From: a virus
Direction: 5' to 3' (one strand)
DNA: 64,000 nt
Virus record (IMG/VR): IMGVR_UViG_3300012363_000001
Location: 1-64,000 of that record
Each line of letters starts with the position of its first letter. Positions within the stretch are counted from its first letter, which is position 1. Both the position numbers and the translations under genes were made by a program. The notes below the pieces were generated by a model. That model had not been told where the DNA came from and did not search any database. It worked only from the letters and a program-made list of their open reading frames with translations. Of the stretch, positions 15,360-25,000 are shown in pieces.

Positions 15360-15614
15360 ATGGACTTGGCCCTGACTCTCCAGGTGGTGGCTATTCTTAT
15401 TTCCACAACCGTACTTGTGCTCAAGGTCCATGACCGCCATGCCAGCCGGGAAAGCTACGACCTGTTGGTACGGCTGGTCAACGGCTCCGGACAAGAACCA
15501 CTCACGCGCGAAAGCCTGCCAGCAGCTGTGAGAATCCATAGCTTTGTCAAAATCAAAAAAGCCACAGACGGCGACCATTGGATTGAGTTACAAGATAGCA
15601 AGTATAGGGAGTAG
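15360..15614 (+). CDS. Hypothetical protein with N-terminal membrane helix
   Basis: 84 aa. Residues 4-22 form a hydrophobic helix (LTLQVVAILISTTVLVL); the rest is charged and likely cytoplasmic. A 53-base gap separates it from rtcB. Confidence 0.6.
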   Translation: MDLALTLQVVAILISTTVLVLKVHDRHASRESYDLLVRLVNGSGQEPLTRESLPAAVRIHSFVKIKKATDGDHWIELQDSKYRE

Positions 15615-15619
15615 AGACA

Positions 15620-16303
15620 ATGAAAACAGTCGAAAGCGCGTACGTCGATGAATTGCTCAAGGTCGGTCCAGTAGAATCCGTCCGGCTGATTGAAAATCTC
15701 CTCGGGACTTTGGTGGACCTGTCCGGCAAGGATTGTTGGCCGATAGTAGATGCCAAGCTTGCTATTCACGGCTCGTTCCTCCGGACAATACGCTTAAAGG
15801 CCACGGATTCAATATCCAAGGAAGTAGAAGAAGCCGAGTGGCAGCGCATCATGAGAAATTGGCCGCCGGAACGCTTCAGCCCGGACTGGTGCAAGTGGGC
15901 TCGGGAGTACAATCGGGTCTACCTCCACAGTGCCATCTTCGATGACCTGCTCGAAGAAGTGACTCGACTCCGAGTCGACCTTTCCAGGATGGACCATCAC
16001 GGTGCCCTTGCCCCCAATATCGGACTTCCCGGATGGAGTCGGGTTATGTCAATTGAAGAAGTGTTGGGATGGGCCACCGACAGAAACCTGGGCATCGAAT
16101 GCAGCACCGGATACCGCGTCGGAGCTTCGGAGCCGGGCCTCAAACGGGATGAGCTGATTAGGTATTATGGACCCGGACGGTTGATGGTAATCGAGCCTCA
16201 TTCAAAGAACAGTTATCGGGTCTTTCCAAAAAACGGCGCCGGCGAAAGCGATTTCATCTTGGTAAAATTCACCCCCGACGGGGCCGCTATAGAAAAGGAC
16301 TAA
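15620..16303 (+). CDS. Hypothetical protein, paralogue of next gene
   Basis: 227 aa. The N-terminus (VESAYVDELLKVGPVESV) is similar in layout to the start of the next protein (IEDAFIRELNTVGPRVAV), so the pair likely arose by duplication. The C-terminal half carries a beta-rich region with a YYGPGRLMVIEPHS strand. No known family. Confidence 0.7.
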   Translation: MKTVESAYVDELLKVGPVESVRLIENLLGTLVDLSGKDCWPIVDAKLAIHGSFLRTIRLKATDSISKEVEEAEWQRIMRNWPPERFSPDWCKWAREYNRVYLHSAIFDDLLEEVTRLRVDLSRMDHHGALAPNIGLPGWSRVMSIEEVLGWATDRNLGIECSTGYRVGASEPGLKRDELIRYYGPGRLMVIEPHSKNSYRVFPKNGAGESDFILVKFTPDGAAIEKD

Positions 16304-16306
16304 TAA

Positions 16307-16597
16307 ATGGACTTCCAGACAATCGAAGACGCGTTCATCAGAGAGTTGAATACGGTCGGACCACGGGTGGCTGTCTGGCGGTTGACCGGCGTTCTTCTCG
16401 AAGTGACTTTGCACTATGGGGCAGAAGAGAAAGAAAAATCTGACCTTGTCAAAAGGTACGGCGCGCATACTGCCAAAAAAATTAAGTCGGATATCGACCC
16501 AAATCCAGATTTCAAAGTTCTCTTCGATACCAACAAGGCCGTCCGGGACCTCTACGACAACTTCATGAAGTCGCAGGCAGGAGCCAGCAATGGATGA
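16307..16597 (+). CDS. Hypothetical protein, paralogue of previous gene
   Basis: 96 aa. It shares the ELxxVGP pattern and following hydrophobic helix with 15620-16303 but lacks the C-terminal half. Confidence 0.7.
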   Translation: MDFQTIEDAFIRELNTVGPRVAVWRLTGVLLEVTLHYGAEEKEKSDLVKRYGAHTAKKIKSDIDPNPDFKVLFDTNKAVRDLYDNFMKSQAGASNG

Positions 16598-16772
16598 GCT
16601 TCGATATGAGCTTCGAAGTCTTCGACTGGAGAACCAAAGGCTCACCCTAGAGAACGAACGTCTACGAGAGGAATCCAACAAGTTTGCGGCGCTGATGATG
16701 AAAGGCGAAGCGCTCCGGGAGAAGATGATGTTCGAGACCATCGTGGGGACCTGGCTACCCGGAGGGCGGTAA
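16590..16772 (+). CDS. Small coiled-coil protein
   Basis: 60 aa. Leucine-zipper-like heptads (LRSLRLENQRLTLENERLRE) over most of its length. Probably dimerises; partner unknown. Confidence 0.65.
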   Translation: MDELRYELRSLRLENQRLTLENERLREESNKFAALMMKGEALREKMMFETIVGTWLPGGR

Positions 16773-16773
16773 A

Positions 16774-17142
16774 ATGGGAACGGTACCTGCTGAAAAGGGC
16801 GAGGGCAGCCGGGAGGCAAGGCACTATTGCCTGGTCCGCGAAGACCTCGCACCTGAGATGAAGATGGTGATGATAGGCCATGCCGCCGGAGAGTCTGGTG
16901 TCCTTGGCCTGGCTCCTGATTCCAGGACTGCATTCATTGCCCTCCAAGCCGAAGCCGGGCCAATGGAATTATTGGCTACGGCACTTGACAGGCGTGGGAT
17001 TAAGTACGTCAGAATCACCGGTGTCTATGAACCCGAGGTCGGGGCATTGCTGGCACTGGGAATTGAACCCAGTACTGAGGCACGGCTGCGCAAGCTTGTC
17101 TGGCACTTCCGGAAAGCAAGCGCATCCGGAGGGTCAGGCTGA
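16774..17142 (+). CDS. Peptidyl-tRNA hydrolase II-like protein
   Basis: 122 aa. The pattern fits PTH2: REARHYCLVREDLAPEMK (strand 1 and active-site Lys region), GHAAGES, a FIALQAEAGPMELLATALD segment, GIKYVRITG and GALLALGIEP, then a C-terminal helix. PTH2 releases peptides from stalled peptidyl-tRNA. Its place near rtcB and tRNA-related genes suggests translation rescue. Its PTH2 identity is inferred from pattern. An 18-base stretch (17055-17072) is identical to the antisense of the tRNA-Ala T-arm. Confidence 0.65.
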   Translation: MGTVPAEKGEGSREARHYCLVREDLAPEMKMVMIGHAAGESGVLGLAPDSRTAFIALQAEAGPMELLATALDRRGIKYVRITGVYEPEVGALLALGIEPSTEARLRKLVWHFRKASASGGSG

Positions 17143-17263
17143 AAGGCGCACGGGCCGTGGGCGACAATGCCTGGATTGTGAGCGCTTGTTCGGGAGCCGG
17201 CGGGCACTGAAGGTCCACCGGAACTGGCATCGACGCTGGCTTACCGCTTCTCAATGTCCGTGA
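17096..17263 (+). CDS. C2H2 zinc-finger mini-protein
   Basis: The last third of this frame is a classical C2H2 finger: CLDCERLFGSRRALKVHRNWH (C-x2-C-x12-H-x3-H) with basic flanks. No ATG exists; TTG 17096 lies inside the PTH2-like gene (47-base overlap). The motif is unlikely by chance, but the start is unproven; a frameshifted or reinitiated product is also possible. Confidence 0.45.
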   Translation: MSGTSGKQAHPEGQAERRTGRGRQCLDCERLFGSRRALKVHRNWHRRWLTASQCP

Positions 17264-17439
17264 ACAGGTCCGGGCCAAGAGTAAGCCCTAATTCCCCGAG
17301 TCGGTCGTGAAGAAGTTTTGAGGCTGTTTCTTTCAACCGTTTCTTTTCAGCTGTCCTTTGCATCTCATCGAAACCGTTGCTGAAAAAATGGTAGAGCACT
17401 GCCGTAAAAAGCCGATGCTCTATCGTTTTGAAATCACAG

Positions 17440-17468
17440 TTGATTTCCGTTTGGGACTGTGTTAGTAT
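17440..17468 (+). promoter_or_regulatory. Sigma70-like promoter
   Basis: TTGATT (17440-17445), 17-base spacer, TGT-TAGTAT (-10 at 17463-17468). The leader carries AAAGGAG before ATG 17495. Confidence 0.6.
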
Positions 17469-17494
17469 CCTAAAAATCAAAGGAGCCAACTGAA

Positions 17495-18148
17495 ATGGCA
17501 TTCAAAAACAAGAGCGAAGCCGTTGCGATTACCCCTCCCAATCTGTTAACCGCAGCGTTCAAAATCATCGGTACCGCCCCGATGGTTCAGAACAAGTTTT
17601 CTCAACGGGCCCTAGAAGGTATGGCCAAAACTCAAGCGGCAGGCAGTACAGCCAAGAAGGGCAAAAGAGAGGCAAAAGATTTCGACCTTTGCTTCAAAGA
17701 AGCAACCCACTTCTCTGAAGAAGGCTGGGCAGGAATTCCGGCCAGCGCATTTCGGGGAGGGCTGATTTCTACCTGTCGGCTAGTGAATTTCAAAATGACT
17801 CTCGCCAAGCTCAGTATCTTCGTGGTGCCTGATGGCTACGAACGAGACCGGTTCGGGATTCAACCCCTGGTCAAGATTACTAAAGGCGAGCCAATCCGCA
17901 CAGACTTCGCCGTTCGTAATGAGACGGGTGTTGCTGACATCAGACCAAGACCCATGTGGACCGAGGGCTGGGAAGCAAATCCGAAGATTTGTTATGACGC
18001 GGACCAATTCACTTTGACCGACGTGACAAATCTACTTGCACGAATGGGTATGCAGGTCGGTATCGGCGCCGGCCGTCCCGATTCCACAGACTCAGCCGGC
18101 ATGGGTTGGGGCACTTTCAGAATCGCAAAAACAGAGGAGACAAAATGA
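17495..18148 (+). CDS. Conserved phage protein of unknown function
   Basis: 217 aa. I recall the pattern (an APMVQNKFS start region, GWAGIPASAFRGG and GRPDSTDSAGMGWG near the end) from many tailed phages, usually beside the gene that follows here, but no function is known to me. It has its own promoter and a good ribosome site (AAAGGAG), so it is probably well expressed. Confidence 0.75.
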   Translation: MAFKNKSEAVAITPPNLLTAAFKIIGTAPMVQNKFSQRALEGMAKTQAAGSTAKKGKREAKDFDLCFKEATHFSEEGWAGIPASAFRGGLISTCRLVNFKMTLAKLSIFVVPDGYERDRFGIQPLVKITKGEPIRTDFAVRNETGVADIRPRPMWTEGWEANPKICYDADQFTLTDVTNLLARMGMQVGIGAGRPDSTDSAGMGWGTFRIAKTEETK

Positions 18149-18594
18149 ACAAGAAATCGCAAGCCATTGTAGATGAGCTATCTAAGCTCTACGAAAAACA
18201 TGGTGGCCTCAAGCCCGAGGTTGTCGTGGATTGGGCAGAAAGTCATCCTGACAGTGCCCTGCACTCCAGATTCGAGTGGGATGATACTGTTGCCGGTCGC
18301 GAGTACAGACTCTGGCAGGCCCGAGAAATCATCACGGAAGTTCGGGTCACCTACCCTGACGGCAGAGAAGAACAAACCTATGTATCACCAATCGTCTCCC
18401 GTGGAAAGGAAGGATACGTCACACTTGTTAGCGTCTTGAGCAACGCGCAGAAACGGGCGGCATTCCTGGCTCAAGCATTGGAGGAATACGAACGAGCTGG
18501 TGAGAAGTATAAGACTCTGAAGGAACTTGCCGCAATTCGACAGGAAGTAGCAAAGGCACGGAAGTCGTTGCAGTCTCGGAAGTCACAAAAGTAG
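18145..18594 (+). CDS. Conserved phage protein of unknown function
   Basis: 149 aa from ATG 18145 (ATGA overlap, GGAG site). The N-terminal half matches the common companion of the previous gene; the C-terminus is a Lys/Glu-rich helix. The GGC-rich repeat follows right after its stop. Confidence 0.75.
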   Translation: MNKKSQAIVDELSKLYEKHGGLKPEVVVDWAESHPDSALHSRFEWDDTVAGREYRLWQAREIITEVRVTYPDGREEQTYVSPIVSRGKEGYVTLVSVLSNAQKRAAFLAQALEEYERAGEKYKTLKELAAIRQEVAKARKSLQSRKSQK

Positions 18595-18602
18595 TTTTCA
18601 AA

Positions 18603-18852
18603 GCAGGCCGGGCGTGGCGCGGTCGGGTAAGGCATGGCGTGGTCGAGCAGAGCAATGACAAAGCAGGCAGGGCAAGGACTAGCAAAGCAGGCTTGGCCCG
18701 GCTAGGAGCAGCTAGGCTAGGCTGAGCAGGGCAAATCAAAGCAGGCAAGGCAAGGCGCGGCCTGGCTTGGTAGGGCAAAGCAAGGCGAAGCACATCAAAG
18801 CAGGCTAGGCGGAGCAGGGTTCGGTGAGGAGCGGCCCGGCGTGGCCCGGACT
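18603..18852 (+). repeat. GGC-rich period-5 repeat tract
   Basis: About 250 bases in which GGC or GCA/AGC blocks recur mostly every five bases (for example AGGCAAGGCAAGGC, GGCTAGGCTAGGC), with a recurring AAAGCAGGC core. No convincing long reading frame uses it on the plus strand. It lies between the last gene of the operon and a strong terminator, so it would be a 3' untranslated RNA. Confidence 0.75.
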
Positions 18853-18865
18853 TAGCATGGTAAAA

Positions 18866-18901
18866 GAGAAAGGCATTCAAGACTATTTGAATGCCTTTCT
18901 C
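18866..18901. terminator. Strong bidirectional terminator
   Basis: A perfect 15-bp stem (GAGAAAGGCATTCAA / TTGAATGCCTTTCTC, 6-base loop) with A-runs before and T-rich sequence after. It lies between two convergent operons and can end both. Confidence 0.85.
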
Positions 18902-18907
18902 TTAATT

Positions 18908-19381
18908 TTACGGTAAGTCGCTTGCGCCGGTGCCCTCGACGTTGTCCGTGTCCTCGTCGTCAAGTAACAGACCCATCCATGTAACGGTAATCTCTTCCAA
19001 CTGACGGGACGTGACCGTCGTTGAATACCCAGTCGGTCGGAGGCCGTGAATCTTGGCCACGCGTTGGTTCGTCTGGCGGTCAAAGAGAGCCAATTCGCAG
19101 TACTCGTGGCGGATGAGGTCTTGTAGCCGGGGGACTTTCGCGACCCGATGCGGGCCGGCATTCACAACTCTCCAGCCTGTGGCCGTGACTTGAATCGGTT
19201 CCATCGCCGTGTAACCAATTTCCGCGGCGCTGAAGCGACCGAGGATAAAAACTGGCTGCGCGTCGTAGATGAGACTGTACGAGACGTTGTTGAAGATGCC
19301 CACGACTTTGCTGTCCCCGGTATTCGGGTCGACAATCATCAGCTGTGCGCGGGCACCATGTAGGACTTTCGGTGGAGCCAT
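18908..19381 (-). CDS. Tail tube protein
   Basis: 157 aa encoded immediately after the sheath gene on the same strand, the usual order for contractile tails. It is beta-rich with tube-like features (RAQLMIVDPNTGD, VGIFNNVSY, PIQVTATGWRVV). It would form the inner tube through which DNA passes. Assignment rests on neighbour and pattern. Confidence 0.75.
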   Translation of the reverse strand: MAPPKVLHGARAQLMIVDPNTGDSKVVGIFNNVSYSLIYDAQPVFILGRFSAAEIGYTAMEPIQVTATGWRVVNAGPHRVAKVPRLQDLIRHEYCELALFDRQTNQRVAKIHGLRPTGYSTTVTSRQLEEITVTWMGLLLDDEDTDNVEGTGASDLP

Positions 19382-19399
19382 TTTATCTTACCCCTTCAC

Positions 19400-21988
19400 T
19401 TATCTCGTAGGTCCGCTGCTGGAGCCGGCCGATTGATTCACTGGACTGACCAGGAAGCTGATAGGCACGAAGTAGATTGCCGTCGCGAGCTTGATTTCCA
19501 CGTCCACACGGAGAGCCTTGCCGCCGATGATGGCCACGGCTGCGTTCTTGAAACCCTTCGGGGCATCATCGCTGGGGGCAATGAGCTTGAGCCGGAGGAA
19601 GTTCCCCATGATGGCTTCCAGCATAGACAGTGCAATCGGGGCGCTGATATCAGCGACCGACTGGCCGACAATCTGGGCTTCCATCTGTTGAGCAGTGGTC
19701 AGGGCGATGACGTCAGCCGTATACACGGCCTGGATGCTATTGAAGACGAAGTTGTTGTCCTTACCGTAAGTCGTCTGGTCGCTGACCCAAGTAAATCCAC
19801 CGGTAACGGCACGACGGGCAGGAAGCAGACCGTTGTTCAGAGCGTCTTCCATCGCGGTGTCGTCTTTGTCGTTGAAGTCGCCGGCACGGTTCACGAGTCC
19901 GGAGATGTTCAACTGTTTGTTGACGATGGCGAGACGGAATCCAGCGGCTTGCATGCCGGCTGCAACGCAGGCCGTAATCCAGGGCTGGAACTGAGTGATA
20001 TTGCCGGTGCTGGCTGCCACGACCTTCGGGTCCTGGAAGCACATCGCAGCCCGGAAGCTGGCGATGTTTGCCGCCGCGAGCTTCTGGTTCAGGAACGTAT
20101 CTTCCTTGCTGAGGAAGCATTGACGGTTCCGACGCCGTTTCAGCGTGGACATTGTCAGACAGTGAGTATTCGTATACGCGTTAGCCGCGTCGATAGTATA
20201 GGTGCTGGTCGTTTCCGTCAGACCATCGGCAATATCCAGTGTCGCGTCACGGCTGATGAGGGGGACGACGAAGTTTCCGCGGGCCTTCTGGAGGGCGTCG
20301 ATTGCCGCGTTGTAGTTCACGGCCGTGGTTCCACCCTTGGCTCCACCGGCCAAGAAGGTCAGGGCCGTGGGCTGAGGAACGCCGGCAGTCGCCTGCGTCG
20401 GGAAGAGACCCGTGCCGGTCTGCAGTAGGACGCTGTTGTTGTTGATGGCGTTGAAGAACCGGAAGCTGTCAATCTTGATGCGGCCGTTTTGAACACCCTG
20501 GGTCGAGCAGATGCCGAAGGTACCCTGGTCGAGAGCCGTCAGAGCAGCTTGGCCGATGTTCGCACCCGGGGTCGTGAGGACAATCTGTCCGAGGACCGCG
20601 GTACCGACTGCTGCCGTATAACCGGTCTGGGCGTTGATGAACTTCACCAGGTCGTTGATGGTCGGGTAATCCCTGAGGTTGATACTGAAGCCGGCACCGG
20701 TGCCGCCGGTGACCGTGGTGCTGAAGGTTGTGGCAGTAATGGTGACAGTGGCGGTCGTGCCCTTATAGCTCATCAGCAAGGCAATTTCGCCGCCCGCAGT
20801 CAAGGTCTCAAGGACGTTGTCGACCTGACGGCTGCCGGTATAAGTAGCCCGGTATTCGGTCGCAGAGACCAGGTTCTGGGGGCTGAGGGCCTTACTGACC
20901 CAGGTCACAGGCAGTACGCCGAGAGCGAAGGTGCTGCGACTGAGCAGGTCCGTGCCGGTCGTCAGTTCGCTGATTTCCAGAGACTTGCCGATACCGTCGA
21001 CAGGATTTGCAGCCGCGAGGCTGACCGTAACCGGAGCCTTGGCTTGAACATCTGTCGTAGCCACGACAGCAGCCGCAGCCACGTTGACGGGATTGGTAAT
21101 GGTTCCAGGAACCGGGGCCGCAGCACCGGCGTCACTGAGTTTTTGTGCGGTGATGACCGTTGCCGTTGCAGCCGTGACAACGTATGCACCGACGTTTGCG
21201 CTACCGGCCCCGGCGATTACAGAGCCGAGGGGGATAATCATTGTATCGCCGGCCGTCGGGATTACGTCGAAGTTGATGCTCCGGGTGACGGTGACAACCG
21301 TGACACCGGCACCGCCGGGGTTGGCTACAACTGCCAGGGTTCCGGCAGCAGCTGCGAGAATGCCTCTGTCAGCACCGCCGATAGCCGTGATACCGGCAAG
21401 ACCACCGATTGCCGCCACGAAGGCAGCAGGAGAAGTATTCGCAGCCAAGTTACCGCTGGTCAGTGCAGCACCGCCGTTGATACGGACATTGTATGCCGTA
21501 GTCCCGGCGTTCGGAATCCAGGTAAAGGAACCGGTCGTGGGAACAACTTCGGAAGTAGCCGCGGTGACAGTAAAGCTGATGAGGTTCCCGAGCTTGCCGA
21601 AGCTACGGTCAGCCAGGGTCCAAGTCAACGCACCCCAGGTCAGGGCCGTGGCACTGGCTTTGGTACTGGGGTTCGTCTTGACGAGGATGATTCTGGACGG
21701 AGCACCGGTAATCTGCGGGTCGTTCGAGGCCTGAGCAGCGGCACGGAATCCATCAACCAAGTTGCCGCTCTTGTACTTCGCCACCACTGAGGACAGCTGG
21801 TCAGGACCGAAGGCGGAGGTTGTCTCCAGGTCTGTTTCAAGCGTAAAGTCCGGGCCTTGGTCAGCTTCGCCGACGAGCATGATGACGCCGGAGGTCGCAA
21901 GACCACTGGCCGCGGTCTGAACTCGAATAGACGGATAACCGCCTGGGATTATCAGGGTGCCTTGGTCTGTAATAAAGCTTTGTGCCAT
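19400..21988 (-). CDS. Contractile tail sheath protein
   Basis: 862 aa. The N-terminus GTLIIPGGYPSIRVQ and the C-terminal part (ANIASFRAAMCFQDP, a DVEIKLATAIYFVPISF end) fit phage sheath proteins, which assemble around the tube and contract at injection. It is longer than the simplest sheaths; the extra length is in a Thr/Ala/Gly-rich region (about 130-530) that may be surface domains. GGGAGAAATG lies near the start. Confidence 0.85.
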   Translation of the reverse strand: MAQSFITDQGTLIIPGGYPSIRVQTAASGLATSGVIMLVGEADQGPDFTLETDLETTSAFGPDQLSSVVAKYKSGNLVDGFRAAAQASNDPQITGAPSRIILVKTNPSTKASATALTWGALTWTLADRSFGKLGNLISFTVTAATSEVVPTTGSFTWIPNAGTTAYNVRINGGAALTSGNLAANTSPAAFVAAIGGLAGITAIGGADRGILAAAAGTLAVVANPGGAGVTVVTVTRSINFDVIPTAGDTMIIPLGSVIAGAGSANVGAYVVTAATATVITAQKLSDAGAAAPVPGTITNPVNVAAAAVVATTDVQAKAPVTVSLAAANPVDGIGKSLEISELTTGTDLLSRSTFALGVLPVTWVSKALSPQNLVSATEYRATYTGSRQVDNVLETLTAGGEIALLMSYKGTTATVTITATTFSTTVTGGTGAGFSINLRDYPTINDLVKFINAQTGYTAAVGTAVLGQIVLTTPGANIGQAALTALDQGTFGICSTQGVQNGRIKIDSFRFFNAINNNSVLLQTGTGLFPTQATAGVPQPTALTFLAGGAKGGTTAVNYNAAIDALQKARGNFVVPLISRDATLDIADGLTETTSTYTIDAANAYTNTHCLTMSTLKRRRNRQCFLSKEDTFLNQKLAAANIASFRAAMCFQDPKVVAASTGNITQFQPWITACVAAGMQAAGFRLAIVNKQLNISGLVNRAGDFNDKDDTAMEDALNNGLLPARRAVTGGFTWVSDQTTYGKDNNFVFNSIQAVYTADVIALTTAQQMEAQIVGQSVADISAPIALSMLEAIMGNFLRLKLIAPSDDAPKGFKNAAVAIIGGKALRVDVEIKLATAIYFVPISFLVSPVNQSAGSSSGPTR

Positions 21989-22017
21989 GGTCTACATTTC
22001 TCCCAGCATGATAAAGA

Positions 22018-25000
22018 TTAAGGCGCTTTCACCGGACTCTGAACGGCAGGTATTGCTCCGACAGCCCGGGCACGACTTGTAATTCGTGGTGCATTGGCCG
22101 GAGGCGGTGCGTTAAGGTGACTCAAATCCTCAGGTGGCTGAGCCAGGTGACGGTCTTTCATCCGGCCGAAGATTCCTGGTTTATGAGCCGGCATCTCACC
22201 ATGCTTCAGGATTTGCCGACTGCTCTGACTTACTTGACCGGCTGGCCTCATGCCGGTTTGAGCGCTGGGTGCAGCGCCCCCGCCAGCCCCAGCTGCCAGG
22301 GCCTTTTGGACCGGGGGCTTTCTTTGAAGAGCCGGAGGAGTAGTATATGTTTGCTTCGGGGGAAGTTTGAATTCAGAAGCAGGACGAGTCGGTCTCTGTG
22401 CCGGAGCCTCACGTGGAGGAAGAGTTGCCGGACGACCTGTTGGGTCGAGACCGAAATCACCCTTCTGTACAGCACCTGGAGCCGGAGCCGGTTGGGTCGC
22501 AGTCGGTTGCATCGGGCCAACGCCTTGCCTGAAGGGCTTGTTCGGCCGAGAAAAGAGACGAGGACTACTGACGCCTGAACTACCGGACATACCACCGATG
22601 AACTTCTTCATTTCCGCTTCGGACTTCATGGCCATCGGGCCACCGATATTCACGCCACCGGTGTTGACTCTAAGCCCGGGCATGCGCATTCCCCCGGTCT
22701 TTATTCCACCGCCACCAGCCGGCATTCCCCCAGCCTTTGGGGCCGCAGGTTTACTGGCCGAAATGTTAGTAGCTGGATTTTTACCACTCGGTGGCTTAGC
22801 CATCGGGGGTTCGGCTTTTTGTGCCCCGCGGGCATTGATAACGCCTGCCGCGGTGTAATCTCTGGGCATGTTTGGCTTTTCGGCCTTGGGTTCAGTCTTG
22901 CCGACATTCTTCCGGTTGTCGATAATTTTCCCGCCACTGCCAGTTGCGGTATCGCGCTGGTAGAGCCTGGGCTCCGCGTCTTTGGGCAGGACACCTTCTT
23001 TGTCGACCTCGTTGTGCTTGTCGTGGCCCTTCCAACCTTGGAGTTCAGTTTTCTTGGCTTCCTTTGCCCGCTTTGCTTTATCCTCAGCAATAGTTCGTGC
23101 GGCTTGTTCTTTAGACGGGCCGCCCATGACACCTACCATCTCCTTGGGCATCTTGCCGGTCTGCCGGGCGATTCGAAGCTTATGCTCTTCTGGGCTGCTC
23201 GGTCCTTTTTCAGCCATGGCCAGGAATGGCCCCGTGGCTCCGCCTGGTTCCAGTGATGCCGCGGTGCTGGTGATTGGGCTCGCCGGTCCGGTGATGTTTT
23301 TCTTCATCGGCTCGCCAACAGACTTTTCGCTAGCCGCCAGAGTCCCAGAACCGGTCTCAGCCCCCATGGACTCATGAGGACTCGGGCCGGCTTCTGCTTT
23401 CTGAGTATGTGTCCCGGAAAGAATCTCATGAAACTCACGCGGGGTGATGGAATGTTGGCTCTGCAGACGCTTAGGTCCAGCGCCGGTGGCGTAGTGAGTT
23501 CTCACGGAATGAGCAATGCTTTTCAGATACGCTTTCCTGTCCCGGGGTTCTTTCTCAGCCAGAGAAATAGCCTCAGCCTGCATCTGGCCGGTATGAGTAT
23601 CGGTCTGAGCAGTCTTCTTGGTGCGGACACGAATCTCAGGGCTCTCGCCCGAGGACTCGCTGACACTGACACTGACTTCATCTTTGTGATACTCCTCTGA
23701 AGAGTATTCAGCCTTTTTCTTGTCTTTGTTGTACGAAGACCAAGCCACCGCCCAGGGATTGTCGATACCGGGCTTTTGCTTCAGTTTCCGGACTTGTTCC
23801 TCGCGACCCGGGGGAGTCACTTTCTCCAGCTCGGACTTTCTGCCGGCTGCTTCAAGAGCGCCAGGGGGAATATCATCAATGCCGGAACTGACAGCGGTCT
23901 GACCCGGGGTTCTACTCTGCGGGGGGACAGCCTTCTTGAGTTCTCGCTGTCGGAGGTCGACGAGAGACTGTTCCATCTTTGCGATGCGTTCTTGAGTGAA
24001 GCCGAGAAGAATATTTCTCACTTCCTCGGGACTAAAGGTTTTCTCATCGGCCACAGCAGTCTCCTCGTTACTCTTTAAGATTGTGTTCTGCTCGCTTCGA
24101 AGCAGCGGCTTCTTCAGCGTGTCTTCCATGCCCTTGAGCCCAAGACGGACAGCGTGGTCGCGGACCATGTCCAACGCCGTAGCCAAGGGAATCTTGTGGC
24201 TGTGGGGTGTAAAGCCTTCGCCCCCGGGTTCGGTGAATTGTCCCGTCACGGCCCGATGCGCGGCATCGTGCATGACCGTATTCAGCTCCCGGTGGAAGTC
24301 CTCGTCACTCATCGGGACCCCGAGTTGGTTACTGAGTTCTCGCTGCTTGTGAGCCGCCAACCATTCCCAGTGCACGGCCCGGAGAGCTTCCCGGAGGTTT
24401 CGGTGGGTACCGAGCTTGCCGATGCGTCGACCCTCGCCGTAGATTTTATTTAATTCGGGATAGGTCAGAGCGTGACTGAGTTCGTGAATCTGTCGCCAAC
24501 CGCGGTTGTACTCTTCGTCTTTGAAGTCGCCACCACTACCCGGAGTCGGGTCATAAACCATCAGGTGCCCGGTGTTATAATTCTTCCTGGCAAGGTCCGG
24601 TTTCCCGTACCGGCCGCCGGCATAGTAGGTCTGGTAGCCGTGGCGCTTGACTAGGTCTTCAATCTGCGGGAGCTTGCCTTCATATCGGTAGTGTCGGAGA
24701 TTGGTCTGCTGAGCCGGAGTCACCTGACCGTATGGGGCCGCGAACTGATGGTAGGTCGCGCCGCCCGGGGCCATGGCCTGCTCGTTCTCGAAATTCTTCG
24801 GAGCCACAGGAGGTTCTGGTTGGCTCATGTGCGGATGCACTGGGTCGGCTTTACCTAGCGGGTCATTGACCTCCAGGTGATGGTCGGTGTGACCGTCATG
24901 CCAGCTGTATGCGTGCGGGTGAGGCTGAAACTTCGCATGAGCAAAATGCTTTCTGAGGATAGCAACTGCTTCTTCAATGGTGTACTCATCCTTGCGGACA

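Noticed and set aside
17040-17110. Possible minus-strand tRNA from a perfect T-arm
   Set aside because: No matching acceptor, D or anticodon arms can be built around it; the bases are explained as coding sequence.
17241-17501. Minus-strand frame of 86 codons
   Set aside because: It overlaps a plausible promoter and the zinc-finger frame; no ribosome site at any of its Met codons. A shorter form from 17363 cannot be excluded.
18603-18852. CRISPR array
   Set aside because: There are no long identical repeats or unique spacers; the period is about five bases.
20489-21790. 433-codon open frame on the plus strand
   Set aside because: It is the reverse of the tail sheath gene; composition is Arg/Gly/Asp-skewed with no fold, as expected of an antisense frame in GC-rich DNA.
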